From Eubacteriales bacterium (GTDB lineage Bacteria; Bacillota; Clostridia; Christensenellales; MB2-83): a DNA stretch of 47,593 nt. The stretch is taken from assembly GCA_018385275.1 (NCBI GenBank), contig JAHAZM010000066.1:1-47593 (forward strand), read 5' to 3'. A program made the translations under genes and the position numbers. The notes below the pieces were generated by a model, which searched no databases, was not told the origin of the DNA, and worked only from the letters and a program-made list of their open reading frames with translations. Positions 6,127 to 14,215 of this stretch are shown in pieces; positions within the stretch are counted from its first letter, which is position 1, and each line of letters opens with the position of its first letter.

Positions 6127-7947
6127 ATGTGCGGAATTTGCGGCTTTACCGACAAGATTGAGGACCGGGAGGCGGTTTTGGACCGGATGATGGAGCGCAT
6201 CACCCATCGCGGCCCGGACAGCAGCGGAAAATACCTGACCGACGAGGTCGCCATGGGCTTTCGCCGCCTGAGCATCATCGACTTGGCGGACGGTTCCCAA
6301 CCGATGCACAACGAGGACGGGACGCTGACGATCACTTTTAACGGTGAGATTTATAATTACCGCGAACTGCGCGAACGGCTGCTGCAGTCCGGACACGTTT
6401 TCTCCACCCGTTCCGACACGGAGGTCCTTCTCCATCTGTACGAGGAGAAGGGAGAGGATATGCTGACGGACCTGCGCGGCATGTTCGCCTTCGCAATCTG
6501 GGATGAGAAAACCTCCACGCTTTTCGCCGCTCGCGATTATTTCGGCATCAAGCCGTTTTACTATCGCCACGACGGCAGGAATTTTGCTTGGGCTTCCGAG
6601 ATCAAAAGCCTGCTGGCCGATCCCGCGGTCGTCAAAGAATTCAACCCCGCCGCGCTGGAGAATTATTTGTCCTTTCAGTATTCGGCGCTGCCGGAAACCT
6701 TCTTCAGAGGCGTTTTCCGTCTGCTCCCGGCGCATTGTCTGACCTATCACGACGGCGAACTGTCCGTCCGGCGCTGGTGGCAGCCACGCTTTGAGACACG
6801 GGAAATGACGCTCGACGAGGCCGTGGACCGCATCGACGAGGTCATGCTCGACAGCATCCGGGCGCACATGGTCAGCGACGTCGAGGTCGGCTCCTTCCTC
6901 TCCAGCGGCGTGGATTCGTCCTATGTGGCTTCCTGCTTCCACGGCGACAAAACCTTCACCGTCGGCTTCGATTACGACAAATACAACGAGATCGGATATG
7001 CTTCCGAGCTGTCCTCTTACGTAGGCATCCGGAATTTCAACAAAGTCATCACCACCGAGGAGTTCTGGAACGTCCTGCCCACCGTTCAGTATCAGATGGA
7101 CGAGCCGTTGGCCGACGCCGCGGCGGTGGCGCTGTACTTCGTCAGCCAGCTCGCCAGTCAGCACGTCAAGGTCGTCCTCAGCGGCGAGGGCGCCGACGAG
7201 CTTTTCGGCGGTTATAATATCTACCAGGAGCCGCTTTCTCTCCACGGCTATACCCGTCTGCCCCGTTTCCTGCGCAAAGCCCTGGCCGCCGTCGTGCGCG
7301 CCGTTCCCTTCAGCTTCAAAGGCAAAAATTTCATCATCCGGGGCTCCAAGACCGTGGAGGAGCGCTTTATCGGAAACATGAACATCTTCAGCGTGGCGGA
7401 GCGCGATAAACTCCTGCGCGCCGGCTCGCACGGCCTGACTCCTCAGCAGATCACGGCGCCGTATTACGCGCTGGCCAAGGACTGGGACGACATCACCAAA
7501 ATGCAGTTCGTCGACATCCATACTTGGCTGGCCGGCGACATCCTGCTCAAAGCCGACCGCATGAGCATGGCGCATTCGCTCGAGCTGCGCGTGCCCTTTA
7601 TGGATAAGGAAGTTTTCAAGGTCGCGTCCTCGCTCAAGACCGAGTTCCGCACCAATAAAACCAGCACCAAGTACGCCATGAGACTGGCCGCCCGCCGCCA
7701 TATCCCCGAAGAAGTCTCCCGCCGCCGCAAACTGGGCTTCCCCGTGCCGGTGCGTATCTGGCTGCGCGATGAAAAATACTACAATATCGTGAAAGCCGCT
7801 TTTGAGCGCGAGCCGATGCGCGAGCTGTTCAACACGGATTATCTGCTCAAACTGCTTTCCGATCACTACAAAGGCAAACGAGATAATTCCCGCAAGATTT
7901 GGAACGTCTATATGTTCACCGTCTGGTATCAGCAGTATTTCGGTTGA
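6127..7947 (+). CDS. asnB: Asparagine synthase, glutamine-hydrolysing
   Basis: A 606-residue cytoplasmic enzyme that makes asparagine from aspartate, ATP and glutamine. The N-terminal class II glutamine amidotransferase domain begins MCGICGF with catalytic Cys2, followed by HRGPDSSG, FNGEIYN and SDTEVLLHLYE. The C-terminal synthetase domain has the PP-loop FLSSGVDSSYVA near 255-266, GEGADELFGGY, and KADRMSMAHSLELRVPF. Length is typical for the AsnB type. GGAG lies eight bases before the ATG. It has its own promoter flanked by an inverted repeat and is followed 15 bases later by murE, with which it probably shares a transcript. Confidence 0.95.
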   Translation: MCGICGFTDKIEDREAVLDRMMERITHRGPDSSGKYLTDEVAMGFRRLSIIDLADGSQPMHNEDGTLTITFNGEIYNYRELRERLLQSGHVFSTRSDTEVLLHLYEEKGEDMLTDLRGMFAFAIWDEKTSTLFAARDYFGIKPFYYRHDGRNFAWASEIKSLLADPAVVKEFNPAALENYLSFQYSALPETFFRGVFRLLPAHCLTYHDGELSVRRWWQPRFETREMTLDEAVDRIDEVMLDSIRAHMVSDVEVGSFLSSGVDSSYVASCFHGDKTFTVGFDYDKYNEIGYASELSSYVGIRNFNKVITTEEFWNVLPTVQYQMDEPLADAAAVALYFVSQLASQHVKVVLSGEGADELFGGYNIYQEPLSLHGYTRLPRFLRKALAAVVRAVPFSFKGKNFIIRGSKTVEERFIGNMNIFSVAERDKLLRAGSHGLTPQQITAPYYALAKDWDDITKMQFVDIHTWLAGDILLKADRMSMAHSLELRVPFMDKEVFKVASSLKTEFRTNKTSTKYAMRLAARRHIPEEVSRRRKLGFPVPVRIWLRDEKYYNIVKAAFEREPMRELFNTDYLLKLLSDHYKGKRDNSRKIWNVYMFTVWYQQYFG

Positions 7948-7962
7948 CGGAGGAGGAGAGCT

Positions 7963-9441
7963 ATGCTTCTTGAAACCCTGATCCAAAGGATCGATCATAC
8001 CGTCGTGACCGGCAACCCCAAGCGCGCCGAGATTGAATCGATCTGCTACGATTCCCGTCGTGCCGTGCCCGGCGCCTTGTTCGTCTGCATGGAGGGCGCC
8101 GTCAGCGACGGACACGATTACGCCGCCGCCGCCTATGAAAAGGGTGCCCGCGCGTTTCTGGTTTCCAAGGATGTGACGCTCCCGGACGGCGCCGTGATCG
8201 TAAAAACGCCCAATACCCGTGTTGCGCTCGCGGCCGTCAGCGCGGCGTTTTTCGGAGATCCGGCCAAAGAACTGCGCGTCATCGGCGTGACCGGCACCAA
8301 GGGCAAGACCTCGATCACCTATATGATCCGCGCGATCCTGACCGCCGCCGGCTATAAATGCGGCATCATCGGCACCATCGGCACCTTTGACGGAGAAAAC
8401 TACGCCTCGGCCAAAAATACGACGCCCGAGTCCTACGAGATCCAGCGTCTTTTCGCGCAGATGGTGCGCAACAACTGCTCTTACTGCATTATGGAGGTCA
8501 GCAGTCAGGCGACCAAACTGGACCGCGTAGCCTGTATCGAGTTCGACTCCGCCGTTTTCACCAATATCTCGCCCGATCATATCGGCCCGGGCGAGCATGC
8601 GGATTTTGAAGAATATCTCTCCTGCAAGGCCAAACTCTTCGCTCACGCGGGGCATGCGTTCCTCAATGCCGACGATCCGTACGTGGAAGCCATCCGCGCC
8701 GCCGCTACCGGTACGGTCATGACGTACGGCATCGTGCGCGAGGCGGATGTGACGGCCGGCAATATCCTGCTGCTGCGGGACGGCTCGCGTCTCGGCGTCA
8801 GCTTTACGCTCAACGCCGACGGCCGCCGCTACGATGTCACGCTTGGCGCGCCGGGACGTTTCAGTATCTATAATTCGCTGGCCGCGCTTTGCGTGGCGCA
8901 TCATATCGGCGTCGACATGGAGAACGCCATCGCCGCTCTGAAGGACTTCCATGCCAAAGGCCGGATGGAGGCGCTGAAACTCGACGTTCCCTATACGGTC
9001 ATCGTGGATTACGCGCACAACGCCGTGAGCCTCGAGAACGTCCTCACCGCGATGCACGGTTACGATGCCAAGCGCATCGTCACGCTGTTCGGCTGCGGAG
9101 GCAACCGCGACCGCCATCGTCGTTTCGAAATGGGCGAGGTCTCCGGCCGCCTGTCGGATCTGACCGTCATCACGTCGGATAACCCGCGCAACGAGGAACC
9201 CATGGACATTATTGCCGACATCGTGAAAGGCATCGAGCCGACCGACGGCAAGTACGTGACGATCCCGGACCGCGAGGAAGCCATGCGCTGGGTGCTTGCC
9301 AACGCCCGTCCCGACGACATCATCCTCGTCGCCGGCAAAGGCCACGAGGATTATCAGGAGATCAAAGGCGAACGTCGCCATTTCGACGACGCCGAGACGC
9401 TCTATCGCATCGCGGAGGAAATGGGGATCGCCCGCAAATGA
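7963..9441 (+). CDS. murE: UDP-MurNAc-L-Ala-D-Glu:meso-DAP ligase
   Basis: A 492-residue cytoplasmic Mur ligase that adds the third amino acid of the peptidoglycan stem peptide. VTGTKGKTS near 109-117 is the ATP-binding loop; VIVDYAHNAVSLENVL is the central-domain motif; DNPRNEEP near 406-413 is the acceptor-specificity motif, where DNPR indicates meso-diaminopimelate and not lysine. This fits the convergent asd-dapA-dapB operon that makes the DAP precursor. A GGAGGAG site precedes the ATG. Transcription ends at the hairpin at 9457-9482. Confidence 0.95.
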   Translation: MLLETLIQRIDHTVVTGNPKRAEIESICYDSRRAVPGALFVCMEGAVSDGHDYAAAAYEKGARAFLVSKDVTLPDGAVIVKTPNTRVALAAVSAAFFGDPAKELRVIGVTGTKGKTSITYMIRAILTAAGYKCGIIGTIGTFDGENYASAKNTTPESYEIQRLFAQMVRNNCSYCIMEVSSQATKLDRVACIEFDSAVFTNISPDHIGPGEHADFEEYLSCKAKLFAHAGHAFLNADDPYVEAIRAAATGTVMTYGIVREADVTAGNILLLRDGSRLGVSFTLNADGRRYDVTLGAPGRFSIYNSLAALCVAHHIGVDMENAIAALKDFHAKGRMEALKLDVPYTVIVDYAHNAVSLENVLTAMHGYDAKRIVTLFGCGGNRDRHRRFEMGEVSGRLSDLTVITSDNPRNEEPMDIIADIVKGIEPTDGKYVTIPDREEAMRWVLANARPDDIILVAGKGHEDYQEIKGERRHFDDAETLYRIAEEMGIARK

Positions 9442-9456
9442 CCCCGTTCTCTTGTC

Positions 9457-9482
9457 AAAAAAAGCGCCGATTGGCGCTTTTT
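9457..9482 (+). terminator. Terminator after murE
   Basis: A-run, GCGCC, GATT loop, GGCGC, T-run. The A and T runs extend the stem to 10 bp or more, so the hairpin could work in both directions. It lies 16 bases past the murE stop. Confidence 0.9.
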
Positions 9483-9851
9483 GTTTTCCCTTAATTTACA
9501 TGAACGGGATCCTTCCGATCCCGCCCGTACTGTGCCGTCGCTTGTCTCAAACAAGTAAACGCATAATTCCGTCGGCCCCTTTCTTCGCGTTCCGCCGCCG
9601 CGTTTTCCGATTCGGCCTCCGCATATATCCCGTTTATCCACTCGGACGGCCTGTTTTTTTCGCACGATCGCCGCTCTCGTGCGCTCCCCGGTCCGTCAAA
9701 CCGCTTCGTTTCGTTTGTGCTTCGCCGTGATGCGACGGGATCGGCTTCTCTCCCCCGGGCCGCGATCGTCCGCGCTGTCCCGATGGATCTTATTTTACCA
9801 TCCCTTAATATACATCTGTTGACGAGCCGCCTTTGCGCCGCTCGGACAAGC
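9483..9851. other. Gene-free segment between two convergent terminators
   Basis: About 370 bases with no supported gene on either strand; open frames here lack ribosome sites and resemble no family. Two small hairpins are visible (CGGGATC/GATCCCG near 9504-9522 and CTTGT/ACAAG near 9542-9556). A 14-base sequence, CCCTTAAT(T/A)TACAT, occurs directly repeated at 9488-9501 and 9802-9815, nearly bounding the segment. Confidence 0.55.
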
Positions 9852-9880
9852 AAAAGCCCGGCCGTGAGGCCGGGCTTTTT
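9852..9880 (-). terminator. Terminator after dapB
   Basis: On the minus strand five T-complementary bases lead into GCCCGGCC, a TCAC loop, GGCCGGGC, and TTTT. The 8-bp GC stem, extended by A-T pairs, lies about 15 bases beyond the dapB stop and ends the lysine operon. Confidence 0.9.
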
Positions 9881-9895
9881 ATCAGTCCGCCGCGA

Positions 9896-10666
9896 TCAGT
9901 CTTTGCCGATCAGATCGCTCATATCGTATTTGCCGGCCGGAACGCCGACGATGAAGCGCGCCGCGCGCACCGCCCCGCGGGCGAAGACCGCTCTCGATTG
10001 GGCGGAGTGTTTGAGCTCGATGACCTCGTTGTCTCCGAGAAACAGCACGCTGTGTTCTCCGACGACGGTACCGCCGCGGATGGCGTGAATGCCGATTTCT
10101 CCGGGCTGCCGCGGGCAGTTTTTCCCGCTGCGTCCGCAATGCGTCCAGGTCGCCGCGCTCGAGGCGCTCATGGCGCTTTCGGCCAGCATCAGAGCCGTCC
10201 CGCTGGGCGCGTCTATCTTTTTATTGTGATGGGCTTCCACGATCTCTATATCGTAATCTTCTCCGAGAAAAGCCGCGGCTTTTTTGACCAGCGCGCACAG
10301 CAGATTGACGCCGGGCGACATGTTGGCCGAATAGAAAACCGGGATGCGGGCGGCGGCTGCGTCGATGCGCGCTTTTTGCTCGTCGCTGTAACCGGTGGTG
10401 GCGAGGACGACGGCGGTGCGGCGCGCTTCGGCAAAGTCCAGCAGACTCTCCAGCGCGGCGGGCCGGCTGAAATCCACGATCACGTCAGGCTCCGCGTCCG
10501 CTTTGTCAAAAGAAGCGACAACCGGAAAAGAATACGGAGAAACCGTGCCGGGGGTTACGGCACTGTCCACGCCGAGGCATACCGTCATGTCGGGCGCCGC
10601 GCCGATCACTTCGACCAGCATATGACCCATTTTTCCCATGCAGCCGGAAAGAAGGACCCGAATCAT
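9896..10666 (-). CDS. dapB: 4-hydroxy-tetrahydrodipicolinate reductase
   Basis: A 256-residue cytoplasmic enzyme that reduces hydroxy-tetrahydrodipicolinate with NAD(P)H on the way to DAP and lysine. The N-terminal nucleotide-binding loop is GCMGKMG (8-14). VDFSRP near 64-69, and EAHHNKKIDAPSGTA near 144-158 with the catalytic His-His pair and substrate-binding DAPSGTA, are diagnostic. The C-terminus reads PAGKYDMSDLIG. The ATG at MIRVLLSG is set by GGAGG six bases upstream; an 80-codon upstream extension in frame overlaps dapA and is not real. It is last in the asd-dapA-dapB operon under the lysine riboswitch. Confidence 0.95.
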   Translation of the reverse strand: MIRVLLSGCMGKMGHMLVEVIGAAPDMTVCLGVDSAVTPGTVSPYSFPVVASFDKADAEPDVIVDFSRPAALESLLDFAEARRTAVVLATTGYSDEQKARIDAAAARIPVFYSANMSPGVNLLCALVKKAAAFLGEDYDIEIVEAHHNKKIDAPSGTALMLAESAMSASSAATWTHCGRSGKNCPRQPGEIGIHAIRGGTVVGEHSVLFLGDNEVIELKHSAQSRAVFARGAVRAARFIVGVPAGKYDMSDLIGKD

Positions 10667-10680
10667 ATCGTACCTCCGTT

Positions 10681-11568
10681 TCAGAGCAGGCCGAGGCCGG
10701 CCAGCGCCCGGTCGACCTTTTCGGCGTCGGCCGGTTCGATGGGCGTCAGCGGCAGACGCAGCTCGTTTTCGATCTGGCCCAAACGCGCGAGCGCGTATTT
10801 GACCGGGATCGGATTGACTTCGCTGAACAGAGCGGCGACCAGCGCTTGATATTTTCTCTGCAGAGCGAGCGACTCGTCGGGTCTGCCCGTGAAATACGCC
10901 TCGCACAGACGCGCAAACCCGTCCGGTACCACGTTGGCGGCCACGGAGATTACGCCTTTTCCGCCGAGAGTCAGTACGCTGTAGACCAGCGGATCGTCTC
11001 CGCTGTAAACGCAGAAACGCTCCGTCGTCAGCGTGCAGAGCTCCGAGATCTGGCGAATGTCGCCGGAAGCTTCTTTGACGGCGACGATCGCGCCGCTGTC
11101 GCGCAGCGCCCGGACCGTCGCGGGCAGCATGTTCACGCCGGTGCGCGACGGCACGTTATAAGCGATGATCGGCAAAGCCGTCGCCGCGTGGATCGCTTCA
11201 TAATGCGCGATGAGCCCTTTCTGAGTGCATTTGTTATAGTACGGCGTTACCGCCAGCTGCGCCTCGACGCCCAGTTCGGCGACCTTGCGGGAAAAAGCGG
11301 CCGCCGCCGCCGTGCAGTTCGAGCCCGTGCCGGCGATGACGGGCACGCGATGAGCGACGCGCTCGACGGCAAAACCGATAACGGACAGACGTTCCTCTTC
11401 CGTCATCGTGGCCGGCTCGCCCGTCGTGCCGCAGACGACCAGCGCGCTCACGCCGGAAACGATCTGCCGCTCGATCAGCCGGCCGAAAGCCTCGTAATCG
11501 ACCCCGCCGTTCCGGAAGGGCGTGACGATCGCCGTGGCGACGCCTTGAAACAAGGGGAGAGTGTTCAT
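10681..11568 (-). CDS. dapA: 4-hydroxy-tetrahydrodipicolinate synthase
   Basis: A 295-residue TIM-barrel aldolase-family enzyme that condenses pyruvate with aspartate semialdehyde. The family motif VVCGTTGEPATMTEEE lies near 44-59 (Thr48/Thr49), the catalytic tyrosine is in AYNVPSRTG (Tyr137), and the Schiff-base lysine is in VAVKEASGD (Lys165). NPIPVKYAL near the C-terminus is also typical. Length is normal. It sits 6 bases after asd and 14 bases before dapB on the minus strand, in the order of the pathway. Confidence 0.95.
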   Translation of the reverse strand: MNTLPLFQGVATAIVTPFRNGGVDYEAFGRLIERQIVSGVSALVVCGTTGEPATMTEEERLSVIGFAVERVAHRVPVIAGTGSNCTAAAAAFSRKVAELGVEAQLAVTPYYNKCTQKGLIAHYEAIHAATALPIIAYNVPSRTGVNMLPATVRALRDSGAIVAVKEASGDIRQISELCTLTTERFCVYSGDDPLVYSVLTLGGKGVISVAANVVPDGFARLCEAYFTGRPDESLALQRKYQALVAALFSEVNPIPVKYALARLGQIENELRLPLTPIEPADAEKVDRALAGLGLL

Positions 11569-11574
11569 GCTTCT

Positions 11575-12663
11575 TTATGCCTCCCGATCAAAATAACCTT
11601 TTTTGACCAGCAGTTCGGCCATCAGCACGGCTCCGCCGGCCGCTCCGCGCAGCGTATTGTGCGACAGGCAGACGAACTTGTAATCGTACTGAGAATCCGG
11701 GCGCAGACGTCCGATGGAGACGCCCATCCCGCGCTCTCTGTCACGGTCCAGCCGCGTCTGCGGCCGGTCGTTTTCTTCAAAGTACTGCAGGAATTGCTTC
11801 GGCGCGCTCGGCAGCTCCAGCTCCTGCGGTTCGCCGCGGAATGCCGCCCAGGTCTGCAGGATCTCCTCGACGGAGGGCTTGTGCTCGAAGCGCACGAACA
11901 CGGCGGCCATGTGACCGTCGGAAACCGGCACGCGCAGACACTGCGCCGTGATGGCCGGCGCGGTCGCGTCCTCGATGACGTCGCCGCGGATGCGGCCCCA
12001 GATCTTCAGCGGCTCCTGTTCGGATTTTTCTTCTTCGCCGCCGATATAGGGAATGACGTTGTCGATCATTTCCGGCCAGCGCTCAAAAGTCTTTCCCGCT
12101 CCGGAAATGGCCTGATAGGTCGTGACGCAGACGTCTTTGACGCCGAACCGGTTCAGCGGATACAGCGCGGGTACGTAGCTCTGAAGCGAACAGTTGGATT
12201 TGACGGCGATGAAACCGCGTTTGGTGCCGAGCCGCCGCCGCTGCGCGGGGATAATATCCGCGTGCGCGCTGTTGAGCTCGGGGATAATCATGGGCACGTC
12301 CGGCGTGTGCCGGTGCGCGCTGTTATTGGAAATGACCGGGCACTCGGCGCGGGCATAGCGCTCCTCGAGCGCGCGGATCTCGTCCTTTTTCATATCCACG
12401 GCGCAGAAGACGAAATCCACCTGCGCGGCGATGGCCTCGGCTTCGGCGACCGCGTCGTGCACGATCATGTCCGCTATCGAGGAGGGGATCGGCTCTTTCA
12501 TGGCCCAACGGCCCGCCACGGCCTCCCGATACGGTTTTCCGGCCGAACGGCCGCTGGCGGCGAGCAGCTTGATACGGAACCAGGGATGCTCCGCCAGAAG
12601 AGTGATGAATCGCTGCCCGACCATGCCGGTCGCGCCGATGATGCCGACGTTGAAAGTGTTCAT
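11575..12663 (-). CDS. asd: Aspartate-semialdehyde dehydrogenase, archaeal/fungal-type lineage
   Basis: A 362-residue cytoplasmic enzyme that reduces aspartyl phosphate to aspartate semialdehyde. GATGMVGQRF (10-19) binds NADP; KSNCSLQS holds the catalytic Cys158; ISGAGKTFERWPEMIDNVIPYIGGEE-like sequence and VPVSDGHMAAV follow. The spacing and the SNNSAHR and SNCSLQS versions match the subfamily best known from archaea and fungi, and not the shorter typical bacterial Asd. The ATG is supported by GGGAG nine bases upstream. It is the first gene of the lysine operon, about 250 bases after the riboswitch. Confidence 0.92.
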   Translation of the reverse strand: MNTFNVGIIGATGMVGQRFITLLAEHPWFRIKLLAASGRSAGKPYREAVAGRWAMKEPIPSSIADMIVHDAVAEAEAIAAQVDFVFCAVDMKKDEIRALEERYARAECPVISNNSAHRHTPDVPMIIPELNSAHADIIPAQRRRLGTKRGFIAVKSNCSLQSYVPALYPLNRFGVKDVCVTTYQAISGAGKTFERWPEMIDNVIPYIGGEEEKSEQEPLKIWGRIRGDVIEDATAPAITAQCLRVPVSDGHMAAVFVRFEHKPSVEEILQTWAAFRGEPQELELPSAPKQFLQYFEENDRPQTRLDRDRERGMGVSIGRLRPDSQYDYKFVCLSHNTLRGAAGGAVLMAELLVKKGYFDREA

Positions 12664-12860
12664 AGTACCATTCTCCCGATCAATATTGGATGATTTGTTT
12701 TCTGTTGCGACAGAGATCCGCGCTTTTTTCTGCGTTTCCGGCGCCGATTCCCGGACGCCTGCCGGAACGGTCGTCTTTTCTGATTCTCCGGCGCGCGTCC
12801 GTCCTGTCTTCTTCCCCGCTTTTTCCTGCGTTTCGCAACGCGTTCCGCAAAGGAAACGGC
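12664..12860 (-). other. Long leader between the riboswitch terminator and asd
   Basis: About 200 bases of transcribed leader without a supported gene. A frame beginning with GTG inside the riboswitch gives an implausible lysine/arginine-rich peptide and has no ribosome site. The segment holds a direct repeat, CGCTTTTT(T/C)CTGCGTTTC, at 12721-12738 and 12817-12834, and a small GCGTT/AACGC hairpin. Confidence 0.5.
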
Positions 12861-12892
12861 AAAAAAATAGGCAGTCGCGACAAGCACACTGC
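12861..12892 (-). terminator. Riboswitch-controlled terminator hairpin
   Basis: On the minus strand GCAGTGTG, CTTGT loop, CGCGACTGC with a bulged G, then CTA and seven T. It lies just downstream of the lysine aptamer and is the natural expression platform for premature termination when lysine is bound. Confidence 0.75.
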
Positions 12893-12916
12893 ACAATCTC
12901 CGGAGAGATCCGGAAC

Positions 12917-13099
12917 GGCCATAGTGCTCCACCGGTTCATCACGCGGTGACAGTCCTGCCGCTGTTGACGGCAGGCCCAGGATCGGCGGACACAGAACCG
13001 ACGGACCCTTCGGCGGTGAATCCTTTTGACGTCCCGTGGTGACGGATCCTGTGAGATCCTCCGGTTCAGTCTACTGATATTGACCGCGCCTCTATCGCC
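12917..13099 (-). ncRNA. Lysine riboswitch (L box) upstream of asd-dapA-dapB
   Basis: On the minus strand the conserved L-box elements occur in order: GATAGAGGCGCGG, AGTAGACTGA, AAAGGATTCACCGCCGAAGG, CCTGGGCCTG, CAGGACTGTCACCGCG, and GGTGGAGCACTATGG closing the P1 stem (GGCGATAG pairs with CTATGGCC around one mismatch). The roughly 183-base span is the usual aptamer size. It starts within a few bases of the predicted transcription start. By known L-box behaviour, lysine binding would stop transcription of the operon at the hairpin at 12861-12892. Confidence 0.93.
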
Positions 13100-13104
13100 T
13101 TTTT

Positions 13105-13133
13105 ATTGTAACACCCGACGTCGGCCTTGTCAA
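13105..13133 (-). promoter_or_regulatory. Promoter of the lysine riboswitch and asd operon
   Basis: On the minus strand TTGACA (13128-13133), 17 bases, TACAAT (13105-13110): nearly a consensus sigma-A promoter. Predicted start is at about 13098, at the 5' edge of the riboswitch. Confidence 0.88.
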
Positions 13134-13206
13134 ACGATACTTTCCGCCGTTTTGGCCGGCGTTTCTCGTTCCGTTCCGCTCCTCCGATAAATTTAAAAAA
13201 TATTGA

Positions 13207-13235
13207 TTGTAAGTTTACAGTTTTTAGAGTACAAT
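13207..13235 (+). promoter_or_regulatory. Promoter of the YesL-like gene
   Basis: TTGTAA (13207-13212), 17 bases, TACAAT (13230-13235) in an AT-rich stretch between the divergent lysine operon and the plus-strand gene run. Start codon follows 55 bases later. Confidence 0.65.
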
Positions 13236-13290
13236 AATTTAAATACGATGTTATCATATACGGGAACAGGTTTACAAAAGGAGAACGCGC

Positions 13291-14211
13291 ATGGGAAAAT
13301 TCATGGATAAACTGATCAACGGCGATCCGAACAAACCGGATCTGACCGCCGTTCCGGAAACCAGACCTCAGCTGTTCTGGCTGTCGCTGAAAACGAATAT
13401 CTGGAAAATGGTAGGCCTCAACGGCTTATACTCGGTATTTCTCATACCGCTGCTGCTGTTTTCGCTTTATTATTTCATGTTTTTGATGGCGGCGGGCGGA
13501 ATGGCCGACGGTCTTGTTTTTGCCGACCCGTTCACCAACTCCCTCCTCAAGAATAATATGCAGGCCTATACGATGATGGACCTGCTGCCGACGTATTTTC
13601 TGATCGCGACGGTGCTGCTCGTCATCTCGGGTCCGGCCAGAGCCGGCATGTACTACGTCGTGCGCAACTGGTCCTGGGGCGAGCATTCCTTCTTCACCAG
13701 CGATTTCAAAGACGCCATGAAGAAGAACTGGAAGCAGGGCGTTTTCTTTGAATTCCTCACCGGCTTCGTCCTGCTGTGCCTTTCTACCAGCTATATTTAT
13801 TACACGCGCTTGAGCAGCGTTCAGCCGGCTTGGCAACTGGCCAAATACTTCGTCCTGGCCATAGCCGTGATCTATTTTCTGATGACGATGTATATCTATC
13901 CGCTGCTTGTCACCTACAAGCTCAAGATCTGGCAGATCCTGAAAAACGCCTTCCTCATGGCCGTCCTCAATCTGCCCATGACGATCCTGTTTTCTCTGAT
14001 CCCCGTGGCCGTCGTCGCGATCTCTTTCCTGCTCGGGAACCCCATGTACGGGCTGGCCGTCATGGTCATCATCGGATTCTCGTTTACGGCGCTGGCTCAG
14101 TTCAGCTATTGCAACAAAGTCTTTGATAAATATCTCAATCCCCAGATCGAGGGCGCCCAGGTGCGGCGCGGCCTCAAACCGCTGAAAAACACCAAGAAGG
14201 CGGGGGCCTGA
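13291..14211 (+). CDS. YesL/DUF624-like polytopic membrane protein
   Basis: A 306-residue membrane protein. At least five hydrophobic helices are visible (about 48-67, 100-120, 150-170, 185-208 and 228-270). The sequence ISGPARAGMYYVVRNWSWGE, followed by an N-W-K-Q segment, is characteristic of the YesL (DUF624) family, found in Firmicutes often near sugar-uptake genes; its molecular role is not established. The ATG follows AGGAG at seven bases. It opens the long plus-strand gene run and lies four bases before a methyltransferase gene. No sugar transporter is nearby, so the family's usual context does not help here. Confidence 0.75.
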   Translation: MGKFMDKLINGDPNKPDLTAVPETRPQLFWLSLKTNIWKMVGLNGLYSVFLIPLLLFSLYYFMFLMAAGGMADGLVFADPFTNSLLKNNMQAYTMMDLLPTYFLIATVLLVISGPARAGMYYVVRNWSWGEHSFFTSDFKDAMKKNWKQGVFFEFLTGFVLLCLSTSYIYYTRLSSVQPAWQLAKYFVLAIAVIYFLMTMYIYPLLVTYKLKIWQILKNAFLMAVLNLPMTILFSLIPVAVVAISFLLGNPMYGLAVMVIIGFSFTALAQFSYCNKVFDKYLNPQIEGAQVRRGLKPLKNTKKAGA

Positions 14212-14215
14212 CGTC

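Noticed and set aside
6103-9381. Very long open frame (over 1,000 codons) on the minus strand opposite asnB and murE
   Set aside because: It runs antisense to two clearly conserved genes and their spacer, has no ribosome site and has biased composition. It is a by-product of GC-rich third codon positions.
9491-10139. Several frames between murE and dapB
   Set aside because: No ribosome sites, no family, and they extend through both terminators.
10846-12693. Long plus-strand frame opposite dapA and asd
   Set aside because: Antisense to two conserved enzymes; composition rich in Arg, His and Asp as expected for a shadow.
12660-12932. Frame beginning with GTG inside the lysine riboswitch
   Set aside because: Starts in the conserved P1 strand of the aptamer and passes through the terminator; Lys/Arg-rich with no ribosome site.
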